This document shows positions 10,244-19,852 of a DNA stretch of 61,931 nt, piece by piece. How positions within the stretch are numbered: the stretch's first letter is position 1; each line of letters begins with the position of its first letter. The position numbers and the translations under genes are program-made. The stretch comes from Globisporangium splendens (taxonomy: Eukaryota > Oomycota > Peronosporomycetes > Pythiales > Pythiaceae). The stretch spans positions 1 to 61,931 of the forward strand of contig VFIW01000172.1 in the NCBI GenBank assembly GCA_006386115.1. Reading direction: 5' to 3'. The notes below the pieces were generated by a model that was not told the origin of the DNA, did no database searches, and saw nothing but the letters and a program-made list of their open reading frames with translations.

Positions 10244-10721
10244 CATCGATGACAACCAACTCGTATGCAGACTGCGCAAGAGTCTCTACCCGATGTCTGA
10301 AACAAGCGTGAAGACCCGCGTATGGAACGAGACCATTGTCAGCTGCCTGTGCGAGATCGGATTCGCCAAGGGATACTCCCAGTGCCATGGCATCGACTAT
10401 GAAGAAACGTATGCACCGGTTGCTGCATTGACCTCGGTTCGAGCGTTCCTCGCAACGAGCTGCTCTGAGCAGATGGAAGTTCAGCAGTGGGACGTCGACA
10501 CAGCCTTCCTGTATGGCGACCTTGAAGAAACAATCTTCATGGAGGTCCCAGAAGGATCGCTCGAATTCTTGCTCAAGTTCGGCACCAAGGACATCGGAAA
10601 CACGGCTGACATCGATGACAACCAACTCGTATGCAGACTGCGCAAGAGTCTCTACGGTCTGAAACAAGCGTCCCGCGTATGGAACGAGACCATTGACAGC
10701 TGCCTGTGCGAGATTGGATTC
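9998..10721 (+). repeat. tandem duplication inside the reverse transcriptase
   Basis: Copy 1 (9998-10364, 367 nt) and copy 2 (10365-10721, 357 nt) both begin GCCAAGGG.TACTCCCAGTG and end at GAGAT.GGATTC. Copy 1 carries a single inserted C near 10223 and two small net insertions (+4 and +5) near 10290-10315; the total of +10 changes the frame. Copy 2 reads as normal copia RT. Confidence 0.85.
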
Positions 10722-11819
10722 GAACCAACAGACGCTGACCCGTGCGTCTACACCAAGCGCCAGGGTAACTCAAAATGCCTTTTGTGTCTGTACGTCGATG
10801 ACATGCTCATCGCGTCGAACGACCAGGCGATGATCGCCGGAGTGAAGCAAGCCATCAGCAAGCGCTTCAAGATCAAGGACCTCGGGCAAGCTCGCTTCAT
10901 CTTGGGCATCGAGGTGCATCACGACATTTCTGCCAAAACGCTGAGCATCAGCCAGAAGAGTTACATCGACTCAGTGATCGAGCGATTCGGCCAGACCAAT
11001 GCCGCGCCAAGCCTGACTCCGATCGATCCCAGCACCCACCTCAGCAAAGGTGATGAGGCACAATCCGAAGCGGATAGGGCCGAAATGGAGACGAAGCCCT
11101 ACCGGTCGCTCATCGGTAGTCTGATGTATCTCGCGTGCGGTACCCGACCCGACATCGCTGTCGCGGTCGCGAGGCTGAGTCGGTTCCTTGAGAACCCTGG
11201 ACCGAAGCACTGGGACGCAGGCATCAAGGTCGTCAAGTATTTGAAGAAGACCAAGGACGTTGGAATCGTCTACGATGGGAGCCTCGAGTCGAAGCTGAGT
11301 GCCTTCTGCGACGCCGACTGGGCGTGTGACCGCAATGATCGACGCTCCATGAGTGGCATCCTGCTGATGCTCTGCGGTGGCCCCATAGCCTGGCGCGCCA
11401 CGTTCCAGAAGACCGTAGCTCTGAGCACGACTGAAGCCGAGTACATGGCTCTCTGTGACTGTGTCAAGGAGTGCGTCTGGATGCGCACGCTTCTCAAGAA
11501 CATAGGTTTGGAGCAATATGAAGCGACTCCGATCTTCGAAGACAACCAAGGCGCCATCGCACTCGCCAAGAACATTGGGTATCAAGCACGAACCAAGCAC
11601 ATTGACATCCGATACCATTTCATCCGCGAGAAACTCAAAGAAAACGAAATCGTCCTGGAGTACGTCGAGTCGAAGAACCAAATCGCAGACTACCTGACAA
11701 AGGGTCTGTCGTCTAAGACTCTCCGCTACCTCATGGAGAAGTGCAACGTCAAGCATGTTCAAGGGAAGGATTGTGAAGCGAGTGGGGGTGTTGGGAATGC
11801 CCTTGCACAATCCGAATAG
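10365..11819 (+). CDS. copia reverse transcriptase and RNase H, 3' part
   Basis: Starting in the second duplicate, one open frame holds AKGYSQCHGIDYEETYAPVA, the LYGLKQASR box, the RT active site YVDDMLIAS near 10790, and the RNase H part with FCDADWACD, LSTTEAEYMAL, EDNQGAIALAKN and TKHIDIRYHFIRE. The frame runs past the G-rich tract into the 3' LTR. There is no independent start, so it depends on the frame upstream being intact. In this copy the two frames are separated by the duplication. Confidence 0.9.
   Translation, partial: AKGYSQCHGIDYEETYAPVAALTSVRAFLATSCSEQMEVQQWDVDTAFLYGDLEETIFMEVPEGSLEFLLKFGTKDIGNTADIDDNQLVCRLRKSLYGLKQASRVWNETIDSCLCEIGFEPTDADPCVYTKRQGNSKCLLCLYVDDMLIASNDQAMIAGVKQAISKRFKIKDLGQARFILGIEVHHDISAKTLSISQKSYIDSVIERFGQTNAAPSLTPIDPSTHLSKGDEAQSEADRAEMETKPYRSLIGSLMYLACGTRPDIAVAVARLSRFLENPGPKHWDAGIKVVKYLKKTKDVGIVYDGSLESKLSAFCDADWACDRNDRRSMSGILLMLCGGPIAWRATFQKTVALSTTEAEYMALCDCVKECVWMRTLLKNIGLEQYEATPIFEDNQGAIALAKNIGYQARTKHIDIRYHFIREKLKENEIVLEYVESKNQIADYLTKGLSSKTLRYLMEKCNVKHVQGKDCEASGGVGNALAQSE
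11781..11788 (+). promoter_or_regulatory. polypurine-like tract before the 3' LTR
   Basis: AGTGGGGG immediately precedes TGTTGGGAAT of the 3' LTR. This is where plus-strand priming is expected in LTR elements, though the tract is short and interrupted by a T. Confidence 0.6.
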
Positions 11820-12149
11820 TTTCCCAAGTTGAAGAGGGAACTTGACTGGTGACGCGGGCGGCGTGTCTCTGCCAGTTAAGTGAGTTGCGTCAGCCATTCA
11901 CTTTACTGAGAATTTTACAGGACTTCAAGTTCAAGTTCAAGTTCAAGTTCAATGGGTTGAACCTCAAACGTACCCAAGGTTTTATATATCATTTCACTAC
12001 GTTTTTCTGCATGTGTAGGTTTTACGAATATAACCTCTAGGAGCCCTTGGGGTGAATTAGGTGTAGCGATGGAAACGTAACTGCTTATCAATCTCACTTT
12101 CAAATCTGCCTTCGCACAACAACAACACTTTCAGCAACGCCTTTCAAGT
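11789..12149 (+). repeat. 3' LTR
   Basis: Same ends as the 5' LTR (TGTTGGG...CTTTCAAGT). It is followed by the second AACTT target copy and then the host splice donor GTGAGT at 12155. Confidence 0.9.
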
Positions 12150-12476
12150 AACTTGTGAGTCCAAACATTGTTTTCTTTGTTCCTGCCACACATTGTATGC
12201 TGACAGTATCTTTTGTGTGGCTCCTGCAGTGAATCGTACTCCAAGCTGCTTCTTTCTGCGGCGTCGAAGGGACGTGAATTCAACTACCCAGGCAGTCTCA
12301 CCACGCCAACGTGCAGTGAGATCGTCGACTGGTGGGTCTTGGAGCAGCCTCTCCAGGTGTCGTCCGCGGATCTTGCGAAGCTCCAGGCGAACTTGAAGAA
12401 GCTTCACGCCACGGACAACGGTCGCAACGCGAGACCTACGCAACCACTCAACGGAAGAAAGATCACTGTTTATTAG

Positions 12477-14853
12477 AGACCTACACTCACCGTGTCGATT
12501 TTTATCTATCTCTTGTGGTGTTTATTGGATACAATGACATATTTTGAGAAATATTTGTGTCCAATACATTTGTTTTGATAAGTGCACCTTGTTTTGGAAG
12601 CAACCCTGAAATTGATGCGTTAAGTACGGTTCGGTTGCTTGTGAGCACATCTGGTCAATCAACTATAATTCTCTATTAAGCGATGTTTGGCAGTTCGTAA
12701 CTTTGTGACACGTGCGAAGAGAGTGTAGTGGTGACACGTAATTCTCGACGCAGCGCACGATGTTTCTGTAACAAAAGAACAGCCATGACCCCGAAAGCAG
12801 CACTTCAGTTTTAGGGCTGTCAATGGAGCCAAAGTTTCCACATTCTACAAAAACTGGGTTATCCTCGTTGTGTTGGGAGCGGCGCGCCAGTGTCGGTACT
12901 CGCAGCACCTCAGTGTGTCTTTCGAACGCACCCATACACATTTGACAGATTTACAGTCGCATTGCTGTATTTCACCGGAATTCGTAATGGATCACATCTC
13001 CTGCATAAATTTGCAAGAGTATTACGTAATATCGACGTTGCACCGCAAGTTATTGTAGTCGTCACTGTGTTTCCAGCAAACAGATGCTCCAAGTCGTCCA
13101 TCTGCTGCCAAGCGATCGCGCAATGGATCGAGTACAATGTGGGGTATCTTTGTTCCTCTCTGATGTCATGTCGCCGCCGAGACTCGGTGTTTGTTTACAC
13201 CAGATTCCATCAGCACGTCGGATGAACGAGACTCCCTCGCGTTTGTACAATACGCTTGTATGCAGATCGCGATGAATGCGACAGCACTCCACGCAACAGC
13301 GCCGTTTTATTCTATCGTCGATGTGCGATGATCTAACAGCGCGGTTGGTTCATTCACTTGCCGGCGCAAGCGATCGACGCGCTTGCAGTAATTAGGAGGA
13401 AGCACGCAACATTCCCTTCTGGTTGCGCAACTGCAACTGCAACAGCAACTCGAGTGCCTGGCTCTGCTGCAAGTGCAACGAGCAACAGCGATCACAGGAC
13501 AAAGATACAGTCCGCTTCACCCATCAAAAAGGCTCAGCCGCACCATTTTTAGTCCGATTTGTGCAGCCAGACATGCGCGCGGGATTGAGATACGCCGAGT
13601 GCCATCGGGTTGTGGGGGGATACGACAAATCTTGGCAGCCAACGAGTTGTAGATGGCGGTCTCCGTATATAAGAGAAGCTAAGTGACGATCGGCTTGTAG
13701 CTTCTTTGGAGAGATCTTTATTCATGAGAGATATGCGCCATAAATCCAAGCATGCATGCACTGAGTCATAATGCAAGTACTGTACAGCAGTGCTGGTACA
13801 GTAGCTGCCACAGGAAGAAAAATGTGACTGTCGCGATCTTCGTGGTGATGGAATCTGCTTCATCTCATGTGCGGGGGAGATGGAGTTCGCGAATGGGTGG
13901 ACGCTAGGTCGTCAACGCGGAGGATTGGATGATGAGAGAGTCGGTTCGGTGCGGTGGGATTTGCATGCTCCCAGATTTTCCTGTCCCCTCAAGTGGACAG
14001 ATGCAGAAACCGGAAAGCCCCTTCTGCAAATGTGATAAGGGGTATACTTCGCATTTGAACGTCTCGTTTGTATGGAAATGTCGAGATTTCATAAGGGGCT
14101 TTTTCAGGGTTTCTTTGCATTTGCAGTCCCTTTTTCCATCCCCCTCCTGCTCATCCTCGGACCTGATATCCCAGGCAGATGAGATACCGTGAGATGAAGT
14201 CCGCACTAATTTACAAACGCAATGCAGTACACCCTTTATATCACGCAAAGTCCTTAGATACGATCTGGAGACTTCAGCAGCAAGTCGCGGACCTTTATGA
14301 TGCACTGGTTCTGTCCGACATTTGAGTGCGTGTGCGTCTTTTCTGGCAGATGAAATGTCCAAAGTGCGGCACTTTTGTGCGACAAGTTTGCCAAAGTCGG
14401 GTCTCATTGTGGGTCAATTCAAGCTTGGATGGATCCATGTTGCCGTTGTTGCAGTGCTGCACAGCCTGGACCAGAGCGACCGAGTCTTCAAACTCAAGGA
14501 AGTTGCCCGACACAGCAAAAGTTTGTGCTCAAGGACCTCGGTTGGAAGCTTTTCACGCCTGCAGCAATTCTCTGAGGGGCTGGTCGACCAATCTTCCACT
14601 GCTGGGGTGGCTGTACCTTCTCGGTTTCCAGTGCAACGCAGTCGCTTGGATCCCCCAGCTGCTATCACGCCCTCTAAGCGACACGCCTTGAAGTCACAGA
14701 AAAGCGGGCGGAGCAATCGCTGGCGTGCGATATGCATGACTGCCACAGCCTTCCGGATCATGCTCTTGGTGTTGCATGAAGACCAAGGGGGTTGTCAGGT
14801 CGAGCACGATCCTGAGTAAGCACGAGCCATTGAGTGTCGTTGAGGGTCGAAGA
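12477..14853. other. 2.4-kb intergenic region
   Basis: No gene can be supported. Frames of 90-167 codons (for example at 13904-14407 minus and 14322-14819 plus) overlap antisense to one another, show no recognisable domain and are not called. A CA/GCAA-rich simple stretch lies near 13425-13490. Confidence 0.45.
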
Positions 14854-14869
14854 GCTCATTTCCGATTTT
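14854..14869 (+). promoter_or_regulatory. oomycete initiator of AAAP permease 1
   Basis: GCTCATTTCCGATTTT matches the consensus GCTCATTYYNCAWTTT at 15 of 16 positions (G in place of the C at the start site). It lies 36 nt before the ATG at 14905, the usual oomycete leader length. Confidence 0.7.
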
Positions 14870-14904
14870 GACCTGCACAGGCCAAACCAAAACAACAACT
14901 CGCA

Positions 14905-16401
14905 ATGTCTCCTCCTCGCAAGTCTACGGCGTTTTACACTGCAGACGATGCGAAAGCGTCGTTCGCGCTCTTTTGCTGTGTCTGCGGTATTGGCACGCTT
15001 GGTATGCCGGCCAACTTTGCGCGTGCCGGTCCTGTCTTGGCTGTCATTGCCCTTCTCTTCATGGCGGCGTCCAACATTTACGCGACTGTCACACTTTCAA
15101 AGCTGATGCTCCTGGCGCCGAAGAGCGTGAAGACGTACAGTGACTTGGGAGAATGGGTGATGGGCAAGCCTGGCAGATATCTCGCGCTGACTGCTCAGAT
15201 GGGCGTCTGCCTCATGATTCCGTGCGCGTTCCTGGTCCTCGGCAGTCAGCTCTTCGAAGTGCTCTTCCCGACCGCGTTCAGCCAGACCTACTGGGTTGTC
15301 TTCATGGCTGCCGTGGTGTTTCCAATCGCGCTGATGCCGACGATGAAAGAAAGTGCCGGTATGATGCTTGCCGGCTCCCTTGGAACGGTCATTGCCGATA
15401 TCGTTGGTATCTCGGTGCTTCTACATGAAATGAGCGGTCACCCAGCTCCACCATCCCCAGATATTAACCTCGACCAAGTCGTGACAGTGTTTGGCAACCT
15501 CGCCTTGGCTTATGGTGCTGCTATCGTGGTCCCAGATCTCCAACGTGAACACAGCGAACCTCACCGGATGCCGAAGGTGATTTTCGTCACACTGTCAATT
15601 ATCTCGTGCTTCTTCTTGGCGCTCGCAGCTCTTGGTTACAGTGCTGCTGGCTGCCAAATGTCCGGCAACATGTTGTTCTCGATCGCTGGCTCTGGCACGT
15701 CCGGTTTGACCACCCTCGGGTTCACCGCGAACCGTGGGTCTGTCGTGATGGCGTACTTGTTCATGCAACTGCACCTCACAGTCGCGTTCTCGACGTTCAT
15801 GCACCCTACGTTCTACATGCTGGAGCGCCTTATCCTCGGCATGCACAAGGAAGAGCTCGTGGGCGAGGATGACCACGATCAGGTGGAAAAGCTCTCGTAC
15901 GTGTCTGTCTCGACTCCGTCCATCCACTCCAAGTCTGTGACGAGCGTTGATTTGGAGCAAAATGCTGAGCGTCGACTCGTGGTCGTGCAACCTGCCGACG
16001 AACTGGCTGAATACCGTGGAACCCGTAACGTGCTCCGCTACGTGTTGCTGCGTACGGCGTTGATCGTTGTGCTCGTGATCGTGTCCGTGGTGCTGAGAAA
16101 GCACTTTTTGGAGCTATCAGATTTTATTGGTGCCTCGGCCCACTCTACGAGTTGTTTGATCTTGCCACTCGTGTTCTACCTCAAGGTGTGCTGGAAGAAG
16201 ATCCCATTGTGGGAGCGCGCGATCGCGCTGTTTGTCATCGTGGTGTGCATTGTGTGCGGCATCTACGTGTCGATCCAGGCGGGCAAGGAGCTTTTCGGTG
16301 GCGACGAGGTGGTGACACCAGAGACGCCTGTGTTCCCATTCTGCAAGGCCGACCACCAGTTCCAATCGTACTACGTGAAAAACGCCAGCTCGTCGACCTA
16401 A
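14905..16401 (+). CDS. AAAP-family amino-acid permease 1
   Basis: 498-aa polytopic membrane protein of the amino-acid/auxin permease (Aa_trans) family, predicted to import amino acids with protons at the plasma membrane. It is intronless. The N-terminal family block GIGTLGMPANFARAG (about residues 30-45) is followed by about 11 hydrophobic segments. It also shows HPAPPSPD, FGNLALAYGAAIVVPDLQRE, a YSAAGCQ segment and a variable, Ser-rich, charged loop (about 315-370) before the last membrane segments, then a short tail ending SSST. It is the outlying member of the plus-strand subclade, 17 kb away from the main array, and less similar to the others than they are to each other. The start at 14905 fits the initiator just upstream. 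Substrate cannot be told from sequence. Confidence 0.92.
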   Translation: MSPPRKSTAFYTADDAKASFALFCCVCGIGTLGMPANFARAGPVLAVIALLFMAASNIYATVTLSKLMLLAPKSVKTYSDLGEWVMGKPGRYLALTAQMGVCLMIPCAFLVLGSQLFEVLFPTAFSQTYWVVFMAAVVFPIALMPTMKESAGMMLAGSLGTVIADIVGISVLLHEMSGHPAPPSPDINLDQVVTVFGNLALAYGAAIVVPDLQREHSEPHRMPKVIFVTLSIISCFFLALAALGYSAAGCQMSGNMLFSIAGSGTSGLTTLGFTANRGSVVMAYLFMQLHLTVAFSTFMHPTFYMLERLILGMHKEELVGEDDHDQVEKLSYVSVSTPSIHSKSVTSVDLEQNAERRLVVVQPADELAEYRGTRNVLRYVLLRTALIVVLVIVSVVLRKHFLELSDFIGASAHSTSCLILPLVFYLKVCWKKIPLWERAIALFVIVVCIVCGIYVSIQAGKELFGGDEVVTPETPVFPFCKADHQFQSYYVKNASSST

Positions 16402-16799
16402 TAGAAGCAGCAACCAGTAAATAGCAAGAGCAGAGGATGCGAAGCTGATAAAATATATAAAATAAAAGAGTGCAATTGCACGCGTGCAAACCATAGAGAT
16501 CCATGTTGCCTCAGCATGTTGCTCTTCGTTCTTTGCTTATCGGATAAACGAGATGATAAATCACATGTGATTGGTTAAAATAATTATAATATTTCGAGCC
16601 AATCATCGATCGATTACAACCAGCGTCTGCAAAGCAATTGATGTGCAATCAAAACAAGGTGTCATTTGTTTAGTCAAGCGCTCAATTGCCTACCTTCTTT
16701 ATTAACTCGATGAACCTACTCCACCGTGACTTGAAAACTTCGAGCAGTCATATCAGGTTCCATCTGCAAGAAAGAATGGGTGACATTCCTAACAAAACG
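16402..16799. other. AT-rich intergenic spacer
   Basis: Contains the probable 3' end signal of permease 1 (AATAAAA-like near 16460), an inverted CCAAT pair (GATTGG near 16570, CCAATC near 16600) and the 5' flank of the Cys-rich protein gene. No gene seen. Confidence 0.45.
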
Positions 16800-17579
16800 A
16801 TGGCGAAGCTGCTGCTCTGTGTGAGCCTCGCGCTGCTGCTGCAGAGTGCGCACGCACTGTCAACTCCAGTCGAGCACCAGGCGATTCGCCGTCGCCAGTT
16901 GCGCTCGGATGTCTGCGCCGATGTGCGCGCGATCTGCGAGTTCGTGGTCGCGAATTGCGGCGAGAAGAGCGATGGCGCAACGCTGGACCCCCGATGCGTC
17001 GAGAGTTTCGAGGAGTATGCGCGGGACAGCGACGTGTTCAAGAGCTGCGAGGACCAGGTGGCAACTAGGAGTACGGTGAGCAGCGATGAAGGTAGTGACC
17101 GCTCCATTACGCTGGTGGGGCAGTTCAAGGAGCTCTACAGCGTGTGGCAGCAGGTGCATGTGTGCGAGACCTTCCATGCGACCGAGAAGAAAGCGGCGCG
17201 TGTGTGCGCGGGGGAGAACGTACATCGCCCGTGGAACGCCGACACGTGGCCGCTGTTTTGCCACCAGACGTTCACGAACTACAAGGAGACGCGCCACGAG
17301 ATGGACGCGCTCTGTGAGAAAACCGCCGACTCGCCGGCGTTCTGGGAGGGCTTTGTGGATTACATCGCGTCCGCAACGTGCAAGCAGTACTACGATTTCG
17401 TGCGGGGCGCTGGTAAGCACGAGTGCGCAGCGAACATTGAGGATGTGACATGCGTGCACATGTTTGAGTGGTACGAGCGCAAGCAGCGCGAGGTCGAAGT
17501 GGACTGCTTTGAGCTCCACAGCGCGAAACTCTTCTACAAAGGCTTCTACCGATGGAAAGGACGACAGCAGCACCACTAA
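16800..17579 (+). CDS. secreted Cys-rich protein with an RQLR motif, unknown function
   Basis: 259 aa, intronless. I chose the ATG at 16800 because it opens directly on a signal peptide (MAKLLLCVSLALLLQSAHAL); in-frame ATGs upstream would add a hydrophilic leader. The mature part has 13 cysteines, spread evenly with repeated spacing (C..F..Y and FVxx.CG-like patterns), suggesting a disulphide-bonded extracellular protein. RQLR at residues 32-35, about 13 residues after the likely cleavage site, fits the RxLR host-translocation pattern, but no EER follows and typical RxLR effectors are Cys-poor, so the match may be chance. I do not recognise a family. The odd Cys count leaves one residue free or dimerising. 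Confidence 0.8.
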   Translation: MAKLLLCVSLALLLQSAHALSTPVEHQAIRRRQLRSDVCADVRAICEFVVANCGEKSDGATLDPRCVESFEEYARDSDVFKSCEDQVATRSTVSSDEGSDRSITLVGQFKELYSVWQQVHVCETFHATEKKAARVCAGENVHRPWNADTWPLFCHQTFTNYKETRHEMDALCEKTADSPAFWEGFVDYIASATCKQYYDFVRGAGKHECAANIEDVTCVHMFEWYERKQREVEVDCFELHSAKLFYKGFYRWKGRQQHH

Positions 17580-17730
17580 GTGCCCGTGTATATTGAGCGC
17601 CTGTGTCTTGAAGCTTGATGTCTGTTTATGCCGGCAATATATATGATGTATATGTCACACTCAAACCCATTTGAGGGTGCAGTCTGTGAAAGGTCGCCTT
17701 GTCGCCCTTCTTTTTTGGCAGGTTTACATA

Positions 17731-19437
17731 ATGCTGCGAAATATGAGGCGCAGTCGCTTTTGCGCGATCGTCGCGTTGCTCATCGGCGGCTGCATGGACG
17801 AATGGCGCAGCGTGGTAGAAGCAGATGAGTGCCGAATTCCTGCGGTGGCTATTTGCTCTGTGTGTAAGCAGTAACTAATGCGTTCGTGGTGATCTTAGAG
17901 TTTGTATATTACGACTTCAATGGCACGACTGGATTGGTTCTCAATGGCAACGCGGCCACGTCCAGCTGCGCTCGGGTCGCGAGGGTACGCTTCAGAAAGG
18001 ATACTGATGCTGCCGTAGCTTGTTTCTATGTTGAATGTCCAACGGAATATGTGTGAAAATCTGTATCATAGAACGAATATTCCGAGACGAGTGGCCGCAA
18101 TGATGTTCGTGAAGCCTCGTTGGAAATGGTGGAGCATCAACTACTGGAGAGAGTCGTGCTGGAGACAACCGAGACCGAGAACCAAAACACAAGCGTGCGG
18201 ATCGCCGTCGAGACAGCAAGCGTTGGTCACCGAGACGTGTTTTTGCCAAGCCAGGAGGAGCGATGCGCGGTACGATTGCGACTCACGGCGTCGCAACCGC
18301 ACCAAGTCTCGTCGGCGTGGTATACAGAGCCGCTCCCCGTGTTGCAGGGTTTTGAGACGCGGTTCACGTTTCAACTCACGGATCAGTCAAAGCGGTGCTA
18401 TGAAGTGAAAGATCAGCATTTTGGCGTGCGTCACTATCGATCATGCACGGTCCACGGAGGCGACGGCTTTGCATTCGTAGTTCACTCGCATCCGAACAAG
18501 ACAAGCACGCTTGGTGCACCACACAGTAGCTCCTCGAAGCAAAGCCACCTGGGTTTTGAAGGGCCCCAGAATTCACTCGCGATCGAATTCGACACGTGGT
18601 TCAACACGGAGCAGCCCGATACGTTCTACGACCACGTTACAATCTATCCCAACGGCCAGAAGGAGAACTCGGTGCTCGAAAGTGCGCGACTCTCGGCGAC
18701 CGTGCTCCACGATCTCGCAGACGGCAGAATCCACTCTGTCAAGATCCGGTACTACAACGAGCTCAAGGTGAGAGCGTTCGCGAGCTGGCGCAGTTCAAGT
18801 TTGCTTGTGGGCTACAACCAACCACATCATTTATGTATGTAGTACGAGTACGCGCCGTACTTTTCATCGACGACGAATTTGGTCAAGTTCATTCGGGATG
18901 TGTCAGAAGGACGGCGTGTGGGGACGCTTGTCGTATTCATGGACGACGGGCTCGACACCGATGCGCCGATTCTCGCGATCCCGATCAATCTCGCAGCGAC
19001 GTTGCGGCTGCAAGCAGACGAAGCCTTTGTAGTGAGTTTAGTGCTTTGTCGCAATAGGATGCAAAAGTTTGTTAACCTGTTTTTTGTACGCATGAATTGG
19101 TTGGTACACAGGGATTCACAGTGTCGACAGGGAATTCGTGGCAAAAGCATGACATCCTCGGCTGGTATTACTGCACGCAGGTGAGTCCGGCAGAGGGTGC
19201 CAGGTTCGTTTATGTAATTGGCTCGAGTTAAATGAGTGTCTTTGCTTTCAGTCGCCGTGTTTGGACGAGTACGGCACGGAGATGAAGTTCGAGTTTGACT
19301 ACAACCAGCAGTCCATGGTCTCAACCGCGACGCACGCGAAGAACCTCTACCCGATCTACATTTACCCGGACACGACGCCTTGGGCCAAGCAGCAGAGCTA
19401 CTTTGCAACAGACCAAAACCTAGGATTGGTCTCGTGA
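17731..19437 (+). CDS. secreted L-type lectin-domain protein, six exons
   Basis: Proposed exons: 17731-17859, 17901-18014, 18072-18767, 18843-19031, 19112-19180 and 19252-19437, all joining in phase 0, giving about 460 aa. The first has a signal-like start (MLRNMRRSRFCAIVALLIGG). The long third exon carries legume-lectin-like core strands: VHGGDGFAFVVH, NSLAIEFDTWFN, FYDHVTIYPNG and DGRIHSVKIRYYN. The fourth continues with GTLVVFMDDG and the fifth with GFTVSTGNSWQKHDILGWYY. Those are the expected beta-sandwich blocks for carbohydrate binding, so cell-surface or extracellular glycan recognition is likely. The first intron (41 nt) is the least certain; the GTGAGT introns between exons 3-6 are clear. 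No membrane anchor is evident after the lectin part. Confidence 0.78.
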
Positions 19438-19824
19438 GAGCGCCACGATATCATGGCGGCAAGTGGTCATCAACTCCTCAATTGTTTGCATGTGGCATGA
19501 GGATTGCATGCGGCTATTTTGGCATTCATGTTCGGCATCCCCAACGATATCAGAATGGGTGTTAGGGGGGGAGTCAAATGTCTCCAACCTCCCTCCATTT
19601 TTCATTTCATTGGCGCTTCACTGAGCATTATTCTTGCCTGATTTCGAACATTTGACTCCGCCTATTGAATCAATTTAGATGGGGGTTTTGGATGGAATTG
19701 AAGGCATTTATGTGTGTCAAACTGCTGAAAATGAATGATTTGACTCAAGAATCAAGTATGAGAGACAAATAAATGTTGTATGTGGACCCCACTAAACTAG
19801 TTTGTCTTTTTTCCTTTTCCTCCT
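19438..19824. other. intergenic spacer with a MITE-like repeat
   Basis: Holds the repeat at 19560-19674 and the promoter of the HAD gene. No coding sequence seen. Confidence 0.5.
19560..19674. repeat. MITE-like repeat (copy 2 of the 70-bp dispersed repeat)
   Basis: TTAGGGGGGGAGTCAAATGT at the left is roughly inverted at the right (ACATTTGACTCCGCCTATTGA), enclosing about 65 bp. The right half matches 3721-3790. Small size, terminal inverted repeats and dispersed copies fit a non-autonomous DNA element, but no target duplication was confirmed. Confidence 0.45.
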
Positions 19825-19841
19825 GCTCATTCAAAACCCAC
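19825..19841 (+). promoter_or_regulatory. initiator of the HAD hydrolase gene
   Basis: GCTCATTCAAAACCCACATTT keeps the GCTCATT and CA-ATTT halves of the oomycete Inr with a longer middle. It ends about 10 nt before the ATG at 19853. Confidence 0.45.
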
Positions 19842-19852
19842 ATTTCAAAAAC

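Larger units (their letters stand above)
6971..12149 (+). mobile_element. Ty1/copia LTR retrotransposon, young insertion
   Basis: The element has two LTRs (6971-7332 and 11789-12149), a 5-bp target duplication AACTT (6966-6970, 12150-12154), a primer-binding site directly after the 5' LTR and a G-rich tract before the 3' LTR. Domain order is Gag, CCHC knuckle, protease, integrase, reverse transcriptase, RNase H, which is the copia order. By eye the LTRs differ by two substitutions and one T-run indel, so insertion is recent. The internal region is damaged by a 367-bp tandem duplication in the reverse transcriptase that breaks the reading frame, so this copy is probably non-autonomous unless the duplication is an assembly fault. 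Confidence 0.95.
6393..12476 (+). pseudogene. alpha-carbonic anhydrase copy 2, split by a copia retrotransposon
   Basis: Exon 1 (6393-6970) and exon 2 (12230-12476, after a 75-nt intron at 12155-12229) would together encode a near-twin of the 1658-2560 enzyme, with the same signal peptide, zinc-ligand blocks HVHTPSEH and EIHFVH, and SLTTPTCSE. A 5.18-kb element sits at the last bases of exon 1. The target duplication AACTT is at 6966-6970 and 12150-12154, and the GTGAGT donor now follows the 3' LTR. Reading straight on from exon 1 adds nine LTR-coded residues to a stop at 6999-7001, giving about 202 aa with no gatekeeper Thr, so the truncated form should be inactive. Exon 1 differs by a few substitutions and one codon around 6600-6640, meaning little decay since insertion. 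Function would require the whole element to be spliced out, which I cannot judge. Confidence 0.88.

Noticed and set aside
13425..13490. Possible CRISPR-like or structured repeat (GCAACTGCAACTGCAACAGC)
   Set aside because: Simple-sequence CAA/CTG run without spacer structure; eukaryotic context.
14322..14819. 165-codon open frame upstream of permease 1 (and an antisense frame)
   Set aside because: Overlapping frames on both strands, no domain, and composition unlike the real genes; the clear initiator for permease 1 lies just after it.
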